From Rhodospirillales bacterium BBD 1991-14 (lineage in GTDB: Bacteria > Pseudomonadota > Alphaproteobacteria > Kiloniellales > Kiloniellaceae): a DNA stretch of 64,000 bases. The stretch covers positions 124,001 to 188,000 of the forward strand of contig LYSY01000006.1 in the NCBI GenBank assembly GCA_001657395.1, written 5' to 3'. Positions 1 through 8,056 of this stretch are shown one piece after another (position 1 is the stretch's first letter; every line of letters starts with the position of its first letter). The notes under the pieces were generated by a model. The model searched no databases, was not told where the DNA came from, and saw only the letters and a program-made list of their open reading frames with translations. The position numbers and the translations under genes are program-made.

Positions 1-1058
1 CGCTGCACCTTTGGCGCATAGGGGGTCGTCGTATAGAGGGTGGCCAGCGCGTCGGGCGTCGGGTAGATCGCCGGATCGTCGATCACGTCCTCTTCAAGGA
101 ACTGCTGCGAGGCCTCGTTGCCGTTGGCGTAGTAGACGTAGTTCGACGCCTTGGCCATGACCTCCGGGCTCATGATGTAGTTCAGGAAGGTGTGGGCCTC
201 TTCCACGTTGCGGGCATCGGAAGGGATCGCCATCTGGTCGAACCACATCAGCGCGCCTTCGTTCGGTGCCACGTACTTGATGGTGACGCCGTTGTCGGCT
301 TCATCGGCACGGTCGCGGGCCTGCAGCACGTCGCCCGACCAGCCGACCGCCATGCAGATGTCGCCGTTGGCCAGGGCGTTGATGTATTCGGAGTTGTGGA
401 ACTTCTGGACGTAGGGCCGGACCGCCGACAGCGCGGCTTCGGCCTTGCGGATCACCTCGGGGTCCTGGCTGTCCGGATCCTCGCCGATGTAGTTCAGGGC
501 GGCGGGGATCATCTCCGTCGGCGCGTCCAGCACGTGGATACCGCAGTCGGCGAATTTGGAGGCTACCTCCGGATCGAACAGCATGCGCCAGGAATCCACC
601 GGCGCATCGGGCATCCGCTCCAGGATCTTCTCCTCGTTGTAGCCGATCCCGGTGGTGCCCCACATGTAGTTGATGGAGTAGGCGTTGCCTGGGTCGTACT
701 TTGCGGTGCGGTCGGTGACCACGCCCCACATGTTGGCAAGATTCGGCAGCTTGTCGGCGTCGAGCTGCTGGAATACGCCGGCCTGGATCTGGCGCGCCAG
801 GAAGGTTCCGCTTGGGACCACGACGTCGTAGCCGGTGCCGCCGGCCAGAAGCTTGGTTTCGAGCACCTCGTTGGAATCGAAGACATCGTAGACGACCCTG
901 ATCCCGGTCTCCTTCTCGAAGTCCTCCAGGATCGACTCGTCGATGTAGTCGGACCAGTTAAAAACGTTGACGACTTTCTCCTGAGCCGCGAGCGGGCCCA
1001 GCGGCAGCGCCAGCGCAGCCGCAGCGACCGCGGAGGCGAGAAAAGACTTTCTGTTCAT
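1..1058 (-). CDS. Polyamine (putrescine/spermidine) ABC transporter periplasmic binding protein, 3' end cut off
   Basis: Reading the minus strand from an ATG at 1058 gives an open frame of 352 codons that leaves the window without a stop. Residues 1-25 are a signal peptide (MNRKSF start, Ala/Leu-rich core, LAAQ near the cleavage site). The mature part begins with VVNVFNWSDYID and continues with GYDVVVPSG, as in the PotD/PotF family, which captures polyamines in the periplasm for an ABC importer. PotF proteins are about 365-370 residues, so only a short C-terminal tail is missing. Permease and ATPase genes would be expected beyond the left edge. PotF versus PotD ligand preference cannot be settled from this reading. 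Confidence 0.93.
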   Translation of the reverse strand, partial: MNRKSFLASAVAAAALALPLGPLAAQEKVVNVFNWSDYIDESILEDFEKETGIRVVYDVFDSNEVLETKLLAGGTGYDVVVPSGTFLARQIQAGVFQQLDADKLPNLANMWGVVTDRTAKYDPGNAYSINYMWGTTGIGYNEEKILERMPDAPVDSWRMLFDPEVASKFADCGIHVLDAPTEMIPAALNYIGEDPDSQDPEVIRKAEAALSAVRPYVQKFHNSEYINALANGDICMAVGWSGDVLQARDRADEADNGVTIKYVAPNEGALMWFDQMAIPSDARNVEEAHTFLNYIMSPEVMAKASNYVYYANGNEASQQFLEEDVIDDPAIYPTPDALATLYTTTPYAPKVQ

Positions 1059-1708
1059 GTCGGTTTCCCTGTTTCTTGACTTCATGTCAGCACCTTCGGT
1101 GCCTTCTTGGGTCTCTGTCGACCAACCTCTCCGTGATATCAAGCCGGGCGGTGGCGCTTGTCAATGCTTCTTCGCGGGGCCCTGCGGCGGCCTTACGGAG
1201 GCAGCTTCCCGGGGCCGCTTCCCGGGGCCGCTTCCCGGGGCCGCTTCCCTGCCGCCGGCCGCTGGCCTGGCCATGGGGATCCCGGTGCCGGGACGATGCG
1301 GGCGCGCAGCCGGGAAGACGCCACAACCCGGAGATGTCATCGCGCCGCCCGACCTTTGCCCTAACTTCGCCGCCTTTCGCGTTCAAAGAACGGTATTGAG
1401 GGTTGAAGTCCAAAGGCGATACGTTAACGCAGTCAGGTTCTGAAAAGAGGCAGCGGTGCTTTGCAGGGGCGTTTCTGTGATCCCGCGCGGGCTGTTTTCG
1501 GTCTTTATCGCGGCACTGCACAAATTTGTCACACTGCGAAGGATGCGTTTTAAATTAAGGGCTTGGCTGCCAGTTTCGGCGATTCTCGCTGCGGATGCCG
1601 CGGCCTTCCGCGCGGACGCCGTCGCCTTAGGGTTTCGTTAAGAATTTGCGGTTCACGATTAACAGGGTTCCGGTACGGCCGGACGGAACGACGATCAGGA
1701 AAACGATA
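1059..1708. other. 650-base non-coding stretch between the binding protein and the lipoprotein gene
   Basis: No convincing gene is seen. Open frames here have poor codon use and no family resemblance. It must hold the promoter of the minus-strand polyamine-binding gene and that of the plus-strand lipoprotein operon. It also contains a GC-rich 13-base tandem repeat (1205-1250). The last 150 bases are AT-richer, with TTAA-containing words near 1419, 1552, 1638 and 1659, which suits a promoter region, but I cannot assign a definite -35/-10 pair. Confidence 0.6.
1205..1250. repeat. 13-bp tandem repeat, about 3.5 copies
   Basis: The unit CTTCCCGGGGCCG occurs exactly three times in a row (1205-1217, 1218-1230, 1231-1243), followed by a partial CTTCCCT copy. 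Each unit contains the self-complementary CCCGGGG-type core, so the transcript could fold. It is likely a slippage-prone low-complexity patch with no evident role. Confidence 0.9.
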
Positions 1709-2317
1709 ATGAGGCTCCGATACGGGGTCCTGGGGATGGCATTGCTGGGTCTTTCTGCGTGTGCCGAGCTCGGGATTCAGTTCCCGGCGCCGCAGGGCCC
1801 GGCACAGGGCTCTGCGCGCCCGGTTTCCCCGGACAAGGCGCTGAGCGATCAGGGCCGTTTTCCGACGCGTGCCGAGCAGGAAAAGGTGGTTGAACTGAAG
1901 CCCCCACCGCCCGTCCCCAAGCGCAAGCCGGAGGTCACCCAGGCGATGCTGGAGACCGTCCAGGAGCCGCAGGCCGACCCCGATGCTCTCGTCGGGTTGG
2001 ACTTTGAGCGGACCTCGGCCTTGCTGGGGGATCCGGCCCTGCTGATCGAAGAACCGCCGGCGAAGATCTGGGCCTACAATGGCACCAACTGCGTTCTGCA
2101 TATATTCTTCTATCCAAAGGTTGGCGGCAGCGACTTTCGAGTGCTGACGTACAAGGTCAAAGGCGGGACAGAGGGCGATACCGGTGGCGACGAGGCGCCG
2201 GACGAGTTTGCCCGCCTTTGTTTGAGCGAGCTGCTGGCTCAGGCCGAGGCCGTGCGCGGTGCGCAGGATGGTGCATCCGTCGTGCAGCCGGCGAATGGGG
2301 CGGCTGGAGGCAGCTAG
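1709..2317 (+). CDS. Outer-membrane-type lipoprotein of unknown function, upstream of a two-component pair
   Basis: The protein has 202 residues from the ATG at 1709. This start is preferred over an upstream TTG at 1646 because AGGA lies 8 bases before it and it gives a clean lipoprotein signal: MRLRYG, a hydrophobic stretch, then the lipobox LSAC with Cys18. A proline/lysine-rich linker follows (about residues 60-75, PPPPVPKRKP). The C-terminal part carries ALLGDPALL, a Pro-rich turn, then IWAYNGTNCVLHIFFYP. That pattern resembles SmpA/BamE-like small outer-membrane lipoproteins (inference). It ends 56 bases before the response regulator and may share its transcript, so it could be a sensor accessory or a target gene. 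Confidence 0.8.
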   Translation: MRLRYGVLGMALLGLSACAELGIQFPAPQGPAQGSARPVSPDKALSDQGRFPTRAEQEKVVELKPPPPVPKRKPEVTQAMLETVQEPQADPDALVGLDFERTSALLGDPALLIEEPPAKIWAYNGTNCVLHIFFYPKVGGSDFRVLTYKVKGGTEGDTGGDEAPDEFARLCLSELLAQAEAVRGAQDGASVVQPANGAAGGS

Positions 2318-2373
2318 CGTCGCGAGGAGTGAGGAGCAGGCAACAGTAAGGGGGCGCCAAGAGCGCGAGAGAA

Positions 2374-3147
2374 ATGATGGCTGTGCAGCCGGTCGTGACA
2401 GAGACAACGTTCAATCGTGTTTTCATCGTCGATGACGACGATCTTTTCCGGGAATCTCTCGGGCTAAACCTGGCCGAAGAAGGCTACGAGGTCGTGGACT
2501 TCGCCAACGGCGAGAGCGCCTTGGAGTTCATGATGTCGGGCGAGGAGGCGGAGGCGGTCCTTCTGGACTGGCGTATGCCCGGTCTGGACGGCCTTGCGGT
2601 TCTGCGCCGCATGCGCGAATGCCGCATCCAGACGCCGGTCATCTTTCTGACCGTCCTGAGCGACGAGATCTATGAGGAAGCGGCGCTGAAATGGGGGGCG
2701 GTCGACTTCATCGACAAGTCGCGCCGCCTGCCGATCATCCTGCAACGCCTGAAGCTGATCACAGAAGGCGTGAAGCCCTCCGCTGAGGGCGGCGGTCAGA
2801 CGCCGGCCGTCATCCGCAACGGGCCGCTGGAACTCAAGACCGACATCTCGCGGGCGTTCTGGGACAACAAGCAGGTCGATCTGACGCTGACCGAGTTTGC
2901 CATCGTGCTGTTCCTGGTCACCCAGCAGGGCGGCGACGTTTCCTACCGGCAGATCTACGATATCGTCCGCGGCAAGGATTTCGTCGCCGGCTACGGGCCT
3001 GATGGCTACCGCGCCAATGTGCGGTCCTTCATTAAGCGCATCCGCAAGAAATTCCGTGACGTCGACGATTCCTTCGACGGCATCGAGAACTATCCCGGTT
3101 TCGGGTACCGCTGGCGCGACCAGGCCGGCAAGGGCGGAGCGGCCTAA
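2374..3147 (+). CDS. OmpR-family response regulator, ChvI-like
   Basis: This is a 257-residue DNA-binding response regulator. The receiver domain (about 14-130) shows the acidic cluster VDDDD at 19-23, the phospho-acceptor Asp65 in LLDWRMPGLDG, Thr93 and Lys115 (DFIDKSR). The OmpR-type winged helix (about 145-250) follows, with TLTEFAIVLFLV and the C-terminal GFGYRWR wing. Its partner kinase starts 4 bases after its stop, so they form a transcriptional unit. The architecture and pairing resemble ChvI/ChvG of alphaproteobacteria, an envelope/acid-stress system, but FIDKSR differs from classical ChvI FITKPF, so orthology is unproven. ATG at 2374 or 2377 are both possible. Confidence 0.88.
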   Translation: MMAVQPVVTETTFNRVFIVDDDDLFRESLGLNLAEEGYEVVDFANGESALEFMMSGEEAEAVLLDWRMPGLDGLAVLRRMRECRIQTPVIFLTVLSDEIYEEAALKWGAVDFIDKSRRLPIILQRLKLITEGVKPSAEGGGQTPAVIRNGPLELKTDISRAFWDNKQVDLTLTEFAIVLFLVTQQGGDVSYRQIYDIVRGKDFVAGYGPDGYRANVRSFIKRIRKKFRDVDDSFDGIENYPGFGYRWRDQAGKGGAA

Positions 3148-3151
3148 GGCC

Positions 3152-4705
3152 ATGGTTGCGCGGGTGGAGGGGCCGATGCCGGCGGCGGCCGGCCGGGGAT
3201 TCGACCTCGGTCTGCCCTTCCGCTCGTTGGTCAGCAAGCTGGTTCTGCTGCTGATCATTTTCTGTGCAGTCCCGGTCATTCTCTACACCCAGTTCCGCGA
3301 AGCCGATGCGGAGAAGCGCTTTCTGCTGATGGAAAGCGTGCGCGAGCAGGGCCGGGTCGTGGCCGAAAGTCTGCGCCCGCTCCTGGAGCAGCAGGAGGTG
3401 TCCTCGCTGCCGCTCTTGAACGACGAGGTGGCGCGTTTCGCCAATCAGCAGACCGGGGTGAAGATCCTGTTCCGCCCGACCGGAGAGTATGGGGCCGAAA
3501 GCTTCTTCTTCGTCGCCTCCCAGCCGACCATCGCGCCGACCGAGTTGGCGGAGGAGCGGGACCGGCTGGTGGAACGGGGTGTCTTCGACAATCTGGCCCA
3601 GAGTTGCTGGGGCGAGCTTTCGATGGCCCTGCGTCATCGCCGGCCCTCGGGGGAAGAGGAACTGCTGACCTCCATCACCCCGATCAACACCGGGGCGGGC
3701 TGCTGGGCGGTGATCACCACCCATTCGACGGCGGAATTCCTGGGTACGTCGATCGATCAGCCCTATTGGAAGACCATCGAGGTGCGCATTGCCGCGGCGA
3801 TCTACTTCGCCATGGCGATCTTCACCATCGGCCTTTTCGTGTCGATCTGGCGGGGCCTGATGCGGTTCCGGCATCTGGCACGCAGCATTCGCACCGGCAA
3901 ATCGGGCCATGTCAGCTTCGGCAAGCAGAACAGGGTTCCGGAGCTGGCGCCGGTCGCCGAGGAGTTCGACCGCATGACGCTGGCCCTGCAGGACTCGGCG
4001 GAGAGTATCCGCCTCGCCGCCGAGGACAACGCCCACGCCTTCAAGACACCGATTGCCATCATGCGGCAGTCCCTCGAACCGCTGCGTCGCCTGGTCGCGC
4101 CGGAAGAGGTGCGCGGACAGCGGGCGCTGGACGTCCTTGAGGTTTCGATCGACCGGCTTGACCACCTGGTGGCCTACGCACGGCGTCTGGAGGAGACCAC
4201 CGCCGAGCTCTTGGATCCGCCGCGCCAGCGCATCGTGCTCACCGAGATGGTCGAGCGGATGCTGGCAGCCTATGCCGATACCTTCGCCAGCCGGCGGCTT
4301 ATCCTCGATGCACGTCTGCAGGAGGGTGTGTCGGTGCTGGCCGGTGAAGACCTTCTGGAAACCGTGCTCGAAAACGTCATCGACAATGCGGTCGAGGTGT
4401 CGCCGCACGGCTCCAAGATCATCGTGGAACTGCGCATGGTGAACGACCGCGCCGAGCTTTCCCTTCTGGACCGCGGGCCCGGTGTGCCCCACGGCGAACT
4501 GACGCGGATCTTCGAACGCTATGTCTCCCTGCGCTCGAAGCTGGCAGGCGATCCCGAGCAGGACGGAGGCGAAGGCAATCCGCACATGGGAATCGGCCTG
4601 TGGATCGTCCGTCGCAACTTACAGGCGATAGGTGGCAGTGTTCGCGCGGAAAATCGTCCTGACGGCGGCCTCGCCATGGTCATGAGGTTCCCTCTGGCGG
4701 CCTGA
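3152..4705 (+). CDS. Sensor histidine kinase, ChvG-like
   Basis: The protein has 517 residues from ATG 3152, just after the regulator stop. An upstream in-frame extension is only overlap with the regulator gene. A first membrane helix lies at about 27-46 and a second at about 211-232, enclosing a periplasmic sensor domain of some 160 residues. HAMP-like and DHp regions follow, with the phospho-acceptor His295 in an unusual H-box (NAHAFKTPIAIMRQ). The ATPase domain has the N-box VIDNAVEVS near 408, a DRGPGVP G1 box and GIGLWIV near 480. It would autophosphorylate and pass phosphate to Asp65 of the preceding regulator. The signal sensed is not evident. Confidence 0.9.
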   Translation: MVARVEGPMPAAAGRGFDLGLPFRSLVSKLVLLLIIFCAVPVILYTQFREADAEKRFLLMESVREQGRVVAESLRPLLEQQEVSSLPLLNDEVARFANQQTGVKILFRPTGEYGAESFFFVASQPTIAPTELAEERDRLVERGVFDNLAQSCWGELSMALRHRRPSGEEELLTSITPINTGAGCWAVITTHSTAEFLGTSIDQPYWKTIEVRIAAAIYFAMAIFTIGLFVSIWRGLMRFRHLARSIRTGKSGHVSFGKQNRVPELAPVAEEFDRMTLALQDSAESIRLAAEDNAHAFKTPIAIMRQSLEPLRRLVAPEEVRGQRALDVLEVSIDRLDHLVAYARRLEETTAELLDPPRQRIVLTEMVERMLAAYADTFASRRLILDARLQEGVSVLAGEDLLETVLENVIDNAVEVSPHGSKIIVELRMVNDRAELSLLDRGPGVPHGELTRIFERYVSLRSKLAGDPEQDGGEGNPHMGIGLWIVRRNLQAIGGSVRAENRPDGGLAMVMRFPLAA

Positions 4706-4880
4706 CCGCACTGCGGTAAATATCTATAAATATTGCTGAAATCTTGCAATCGCGTCACCTTTTGGCCCGTTCCACGCCACAACTTTGACGCACCGTCTGG
4801 TTGTAAGAGCGAGTACCTTGTGCGTGATGCGGAGCAAACAAGGTTCTCATGGATCTGGAAACGGTCCTGTGCCGACCGGG

Positions 4881-5411
4881 ATGTCGGCGCATCTGCCCGA
4901 CCGTCTCGGGAACCGTGAGCAGCCAAACAGGGGAAGCGTTCTGACGGCCCCTCCCTTCGGGTTCTCCCCCGAGCTTCCCCTGCGCCGGCCGGGTGGCCCG
5001 ACAGCCCGGCCGGCACTCTCCGTCCCGGAAGCCATTCAGGACAGTCTGCGGCGCCTGCGCGGTCTGCATGTGCGGTTGTCCCTTTGCCGGGTGTCCTTGC
5101 GCCAGGGCAGCGACGGGCGCATGACGGCCATCGATGACCCTTATCTGATCGCCGAGCCGGCACGCGACGGTGCGCTCATCGTGGTGTTCATTCATCCAGC
5201 TGACGTCACCAACGATGTTCTGGCCGAGCAAGCCCTCTGCCAGCGCCTTATGGATGCCTTCTATCGCCTGCGGCTGCCTCTTTGGGCCCTGCGCTACAGC
5301 TGCTGGCACTGCGATGCGGCGGCGGTCGACGAAGGCGCCGCCAGCTTCGACGTCCTTCTCAGCCAGCCCCTCCAGCCGCTGCGCCCGGCAAGCCTGGGCC
5401 GGACCGCCTAA
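4881..5411 (+). CDS. Hypothetical protein
   Basis: This open frame of about 176 codons starts at ATG 4881, with in-frame alternatives at 4785 and 4827, and its C-terminal 100 codons have the GC-rich third positions of a real gene. I do not recognise a family. The conserved-looking part runs from AIQDSLRRLRGLHVRLSLCR to RLPLWALRYSCWHCD and contains three cysteines in YSCWHCD, with no signal peptide or membrane segment. It converges on the MATE gene with a 4-base overlap of the two stops. The 175-base gap before it is AT-rich (TATAAAT near 4728) and could hold its promoter. Confidence 0.5.
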   Translation: MSAHLPDRLGNREQPNRGSVLTAPPFGFSPELPLRRPGGPTARPALSVPEAIQDSLRRLRGLHVRLSLCRVSLRQGSDGRMTAIDDPYLIAEPARDGALIVVFIHPADVTNDVLAEQALCQRLMDAFYRLRLPLWALRYSCWHCDAAAVDEGAASFDVLLSQPLQPLRPASLGRTA

Positions 5412-6808
5412 CGTTCCTGGCCTTGGGCTGCCGCCGGCCCGTCCGCGCTGCGCTCGAGAGCCGGGTACCAGAGGCCCAGCGTGATCGCCCGCGCGGCCAT
5501 GTAGAGGGTGAAGCTCAGCCAGAGACCGTGATTGCCGAGCAGTGGCACCAGAGCCCAGGACGCTGCCAGGAAGCAGCCGAGCGACAGGAAGGCGGCGTTG
5601 CGCATCGCCGCCGTGCGGGTGGCGCCGATGAAGATGCCGTCAAGCAGGAAGCTCCACACCGATACCACCGGTGAGAGCACGATCCACCAGAGATAGCTTT
5701 CCGCGCTGGCACGCACGCTGGCGATGTCGGTGAAGATCGCGATGATGGGGGTGCCGGCGGCGGCGAAGACGGCGCTCAACAGCAGCGCCGCGCCCAGTGC
5801 CCAGAGGCCGCAGACGGCAATTGCCTGACGGAACCGGCGCCGGTTGCGGGCGCCGTAGGCACTGCCGGCCAGGATCTCCAGGGCATGGGCCAGGCCGTCG
5901 AGGCCATGGGCGATGACGGTTTGCAGCTTCAGAAGGATCGCGTTGCCGGCCAGAACGACGTCGCCCAGACCGGCGCTTTGAGCGGTGAAGGCGCCGGAGG
6001 CGAGCAGCAGGCACATGGTTCTGAGGAAGATGTCGATGTTGACCCGGAACAGGGCCAGCAGGCGGCCCCTGTCCAGCAGGCGCTCGAGATCGCCCCGTTC
6101 CAGCCGCCGTCCGAGGTGCCGCCAGACCACGGCGATGCCCAGCACGGCAGCGCCGGCCTCGGCGGCCAGCGTCGCCCAGGCGACCCCGGCCACGCCCCAG
6201 CCGAAGCCCAGCACGAAGACCAGATCGAGCACGATGTTGATGCCGTTCAGGACGATCTGCAGAACCAGTGCGGTCCGGGCGCGCTGCACGCCCAGGAGCC
6301 AGCCGAAGAGGGTGAAGTTCACCAGGGCGGCGGGCGCCGTCCAGACGCGAATGTCGAAGTAGACGGCGGCTTCGCCGCTGACTGCCGGGCTGGCGTCGAT
6401 CGCCCAGAGTGCGAGACCGCGCAGCGGGCTCTGCAGGGCGATGATCACCAGGCCGAAGCCCAGCGCCAGCGCCAGCGGACGCAGAAGCGCCGCGCGCAGT
6501 TCGGCCCGGTCCCCGGCGCCATAGGCCTGGGCGGTGAAGCCGGTCGTGCCCATGCGCAGGAAACCAAAACCCCAGAACAGGAAGCTGAAAATCAGGCTGC
6601 CGACGGCAACGCCGCCGATGAAACGCGGGTCGGGCAGGTGGCCGACCACGGCCGTGTCGACGATGCCGAGCAGCGGCGTCGTCAGACTGGCCAGCATGAT
6701 CGGCCCGGCCAGCCGCCAGACCCTGCGGCTCCAGTTTCCGCCGTCGTCGCCCGGGCGTTCAGGGGAAGCCGTTGGGGCCGCCGTACTCGGATCGGAAGGC
6801 TGGTCCAT
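5408..6808 (-). CDS. MATE-family efflux transporter, DinF clade
   Basis: A 466-residue polytopic membrane protein with about 12 hydrophobic helices. The N-terminal signature LAGPIMLASLTTPLLGIVDT and VVGHLP, and the second-half repeat with a similar layout (LLLASGAFTAQSAG), match the MATE superfamily, most like the DinF/NorM-related branch. Such proteins are cation-coupled exporters of organic cations or toxic metabolites in the inner membrane. The first 25 residues are a Pro/Ser/Asp-rich cytosolic tail. It is transcribed alone and diverges from dgcN; the 230-base region between them carries a 17-bp direct repeat. The substrate is unknown. Confidence 0.9.
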   Translation of the reverse strand: MDQPSDPSTAAPTASPERPGDDGGNWSRRVWRLAGPIMLASLTTPLLGIVDTAVVGHLPDPRFIGGVAVGSLIFSFLFWGFGFLRMGTTGFTAQAYGAGDRAELRAALLRPLALALGFGLVIIALQSPLRGLALWAIDASPAVSGEAAVYFDIRVWTAPAALVNFTLFGWLLGVQRARTALVLQIVLNGINIVLDLVFVLGFGWGVAGVAWATLAAEAGAAVLGIAVVWRHLGRRLERGDLERLLDRGRLLALFRVNIDIFLRTMCLLLASGAFTAQSAGLGDVVLAGNAILLKLQTVIAHGLDGLAHALEILAGSAYGARNRRRFRQAIAVCGLWALGAALLLSAVFAAAGTPIIAIFTDIASVRASAESYLWWIVLSPVVSVWSFLLDGIFIGATRTAAMRNAAFLSLGCFLAASWALVPLLGNHGLWLSFTLYMAARAITLGLWYPALERSADGPAAAQGQER

Positions 6809-6866
6809 ATCGGAAGGCGGCCGCGAAGTTGAACGAATGGGTTGACTGACGAGGAATTGGGCAGGG

Positions 6867-6900
6867 CCGATGATAGGTCAGGACCGATGATAGGTCAGGA
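6867..6900. repeat. Perfect 17-bp direct repeat, two adjacent copies
   Basis: CCGATGATAGGTCAGGA occurs at 6867-6883 and again at 6884-6900 with no gap. It lies between the divergent MATE and dgcN genes, about 140 bases before the dgcN start. It is either a recent duplication or a pair of binding sites spaced 17 bases apart. Confidence 0.85.
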
Positions 6901-7038
6901 CTCGGGCGAACAAAACTCCCGCGGCTGGAGCCGTGCCGGGCGAATCCTAGAGCGGCCGGCTTGGCGGGCCCGGAGGTTGTCCCTAAGATGCTGCGGCGCT
7001 GCGTGGCGGCGGACACCAAGGAAGAGGTCTAGGGGCAG

Positions 7039-8037
7039 ATGGCGATTGAGCATCCGTATCTTTTGTTTCTCGGCGACGCGCCGGACCAGCTGGCGGCCAA
7101 GACCGCCCAGGGCATCGCCCACTGGCGCCCGGATTGGTGCGTCGGGCAATTTCGTCTTGAGGGTTGCCAGGCCGATCTCGGATTGCCGGACCTCAGCCTG
7201 GAGGCGGCGCGGGAAGCCGGCGCGAAGACGCTGGTCATCGGGGTCGCCAATCGTGGCGGCGTGTTCTCGGAAGCCTGGGTCTCGGCGCTCGAGCAGGCTC
7301 TGCTGCTCGGTTTCGATATTGCTGCCGGGCTGCACAACCGGCTGGTCGACGTGCCCGTCCTGAAGGCGGCCGCCGAGCAACACGGCCGCCGCCTGTTCGA
7401 CGTGCGTCACCCGGATCGAGAGTTCGCCGTCGCCAGCGGCAGCAAGCGCCCCGGCAAGCGTCTGCTTGCCGTGGGCACGGATTGCTCGGTCGGCAAGATG
7501 TACACAACCCTTGCCATTGAGAAAGACATGAAGGCACGGGGTATAGATGCGGATTTTCGCGCCACCGGCCAGACCGGTATCCTGATCGCCGGCGAAGGAG
7601 TCTCGATCGACGCCGTCGTCGCCGACTTCATATCCGGCGCCGTGGAGTATCTTTCGCCTGCGAACGACGACGACCATTGGGACATCATCGAGGGGCAGGG
7701 ATCGCTGTTCCACGCCTCTTTCGCGGGCGTGTCCATGGGCCTCCTGCACGGCAGCCAGCCCGATGCCCTTGTGCTCTGTCACGAACCGACGCGCCAGCAC
7801 ATGCGCGGCCTTCCGGATTTTTCTCTACCAAGCCTGCAGGCCTGCATCGATGCCAATCTCTCAGCCGCCCGGCTCACCAATCCGGAAGTGCAGTTCATCG
7901 GGGTTGCCGTCAACACCTCGCAGATGCCCGGCGCATCGGTGGACGACTATCTCCAGCGCCTGGAAGCCGAGTTCGGACTGCCTGCTGTCGACCCTTTCCG
8001 TGATGGCGTAAAGCCTCTGGTCGACCGGCTTCAGTAG
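7039..8037 (+). CDS. dgcN: DgcN-type (DUF1611) N-acetyltransferase of D-glutamate catabolism
   Basis: A 332-residue DUF1611-family protein. AGGGG lies 8 bases before the ATG. The C-terminal domain contains a P-loop-like GTDCSVGKM (about 146-154), followed by FRATGQTGILIAGEGV and the DDDHWDIIEGQGS block that is typical of the family. In marine bacteria the DUF1611 protein DgcN acts with DgcA: DgcN N-acetylates D-glutamate and DgcA racemises the product to N-acetyl-L-glutamate. The next gene, 19 bases downstream, is a dipeptide-epimerase-like enzyme, which is exactly that pairing and the main support for the name. The actual substrate here is inferred from the family and context. Confidence 0.85.
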   Translation: MAIEHPYLLFLGDAPDQLAAKTAQGIAHWRPDWCVGQFRLEGCQADLGLPDLSLEAAREAGAKTLVIGVANRGGVFSEAWVSALEQALLLGFDIAAGLHNRLVDVPVLKAAAEQHGRRLFDVRHPDREFAVASGSKRPGKRLLAVGTDCSVGKMYTTLAIEKDMKARGIDADFRATGQTGILIAGEGVSIDAVVADFISGAVEYLSPANDDDHWDIIEGQGSLFHASFAGVSMGLLHGSQPDALVLCHEPTRQHMRGLPDFSLPSLQACIDANLSAARLTNPEVQFIGVAVNTSQMPGASVDDYLQRLEAEFGLPAVDPFRDGVKPLVDRLQ

Positions 8038-8056
8038 GACGGGTCCGGGCATCTTG

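Noticed and set aside
192-1079. A 295-codon plus-strand frame
   Set aside because: It is antisense to the polyamine-binding protein gene, whose signal peptide and family motifs are convincing on the minus strand.
1205-1250. Possible CRISPR-like array
   Set aside because: The units are 13 bases and directly adjacent without spacers, so this is a simple tandem repeat.
4706-4722. Terminator after the histidine kinase (CCGCA/TGCGG)
   Set aside because: The inverted arms leave a loop of one base and no T tract follows.
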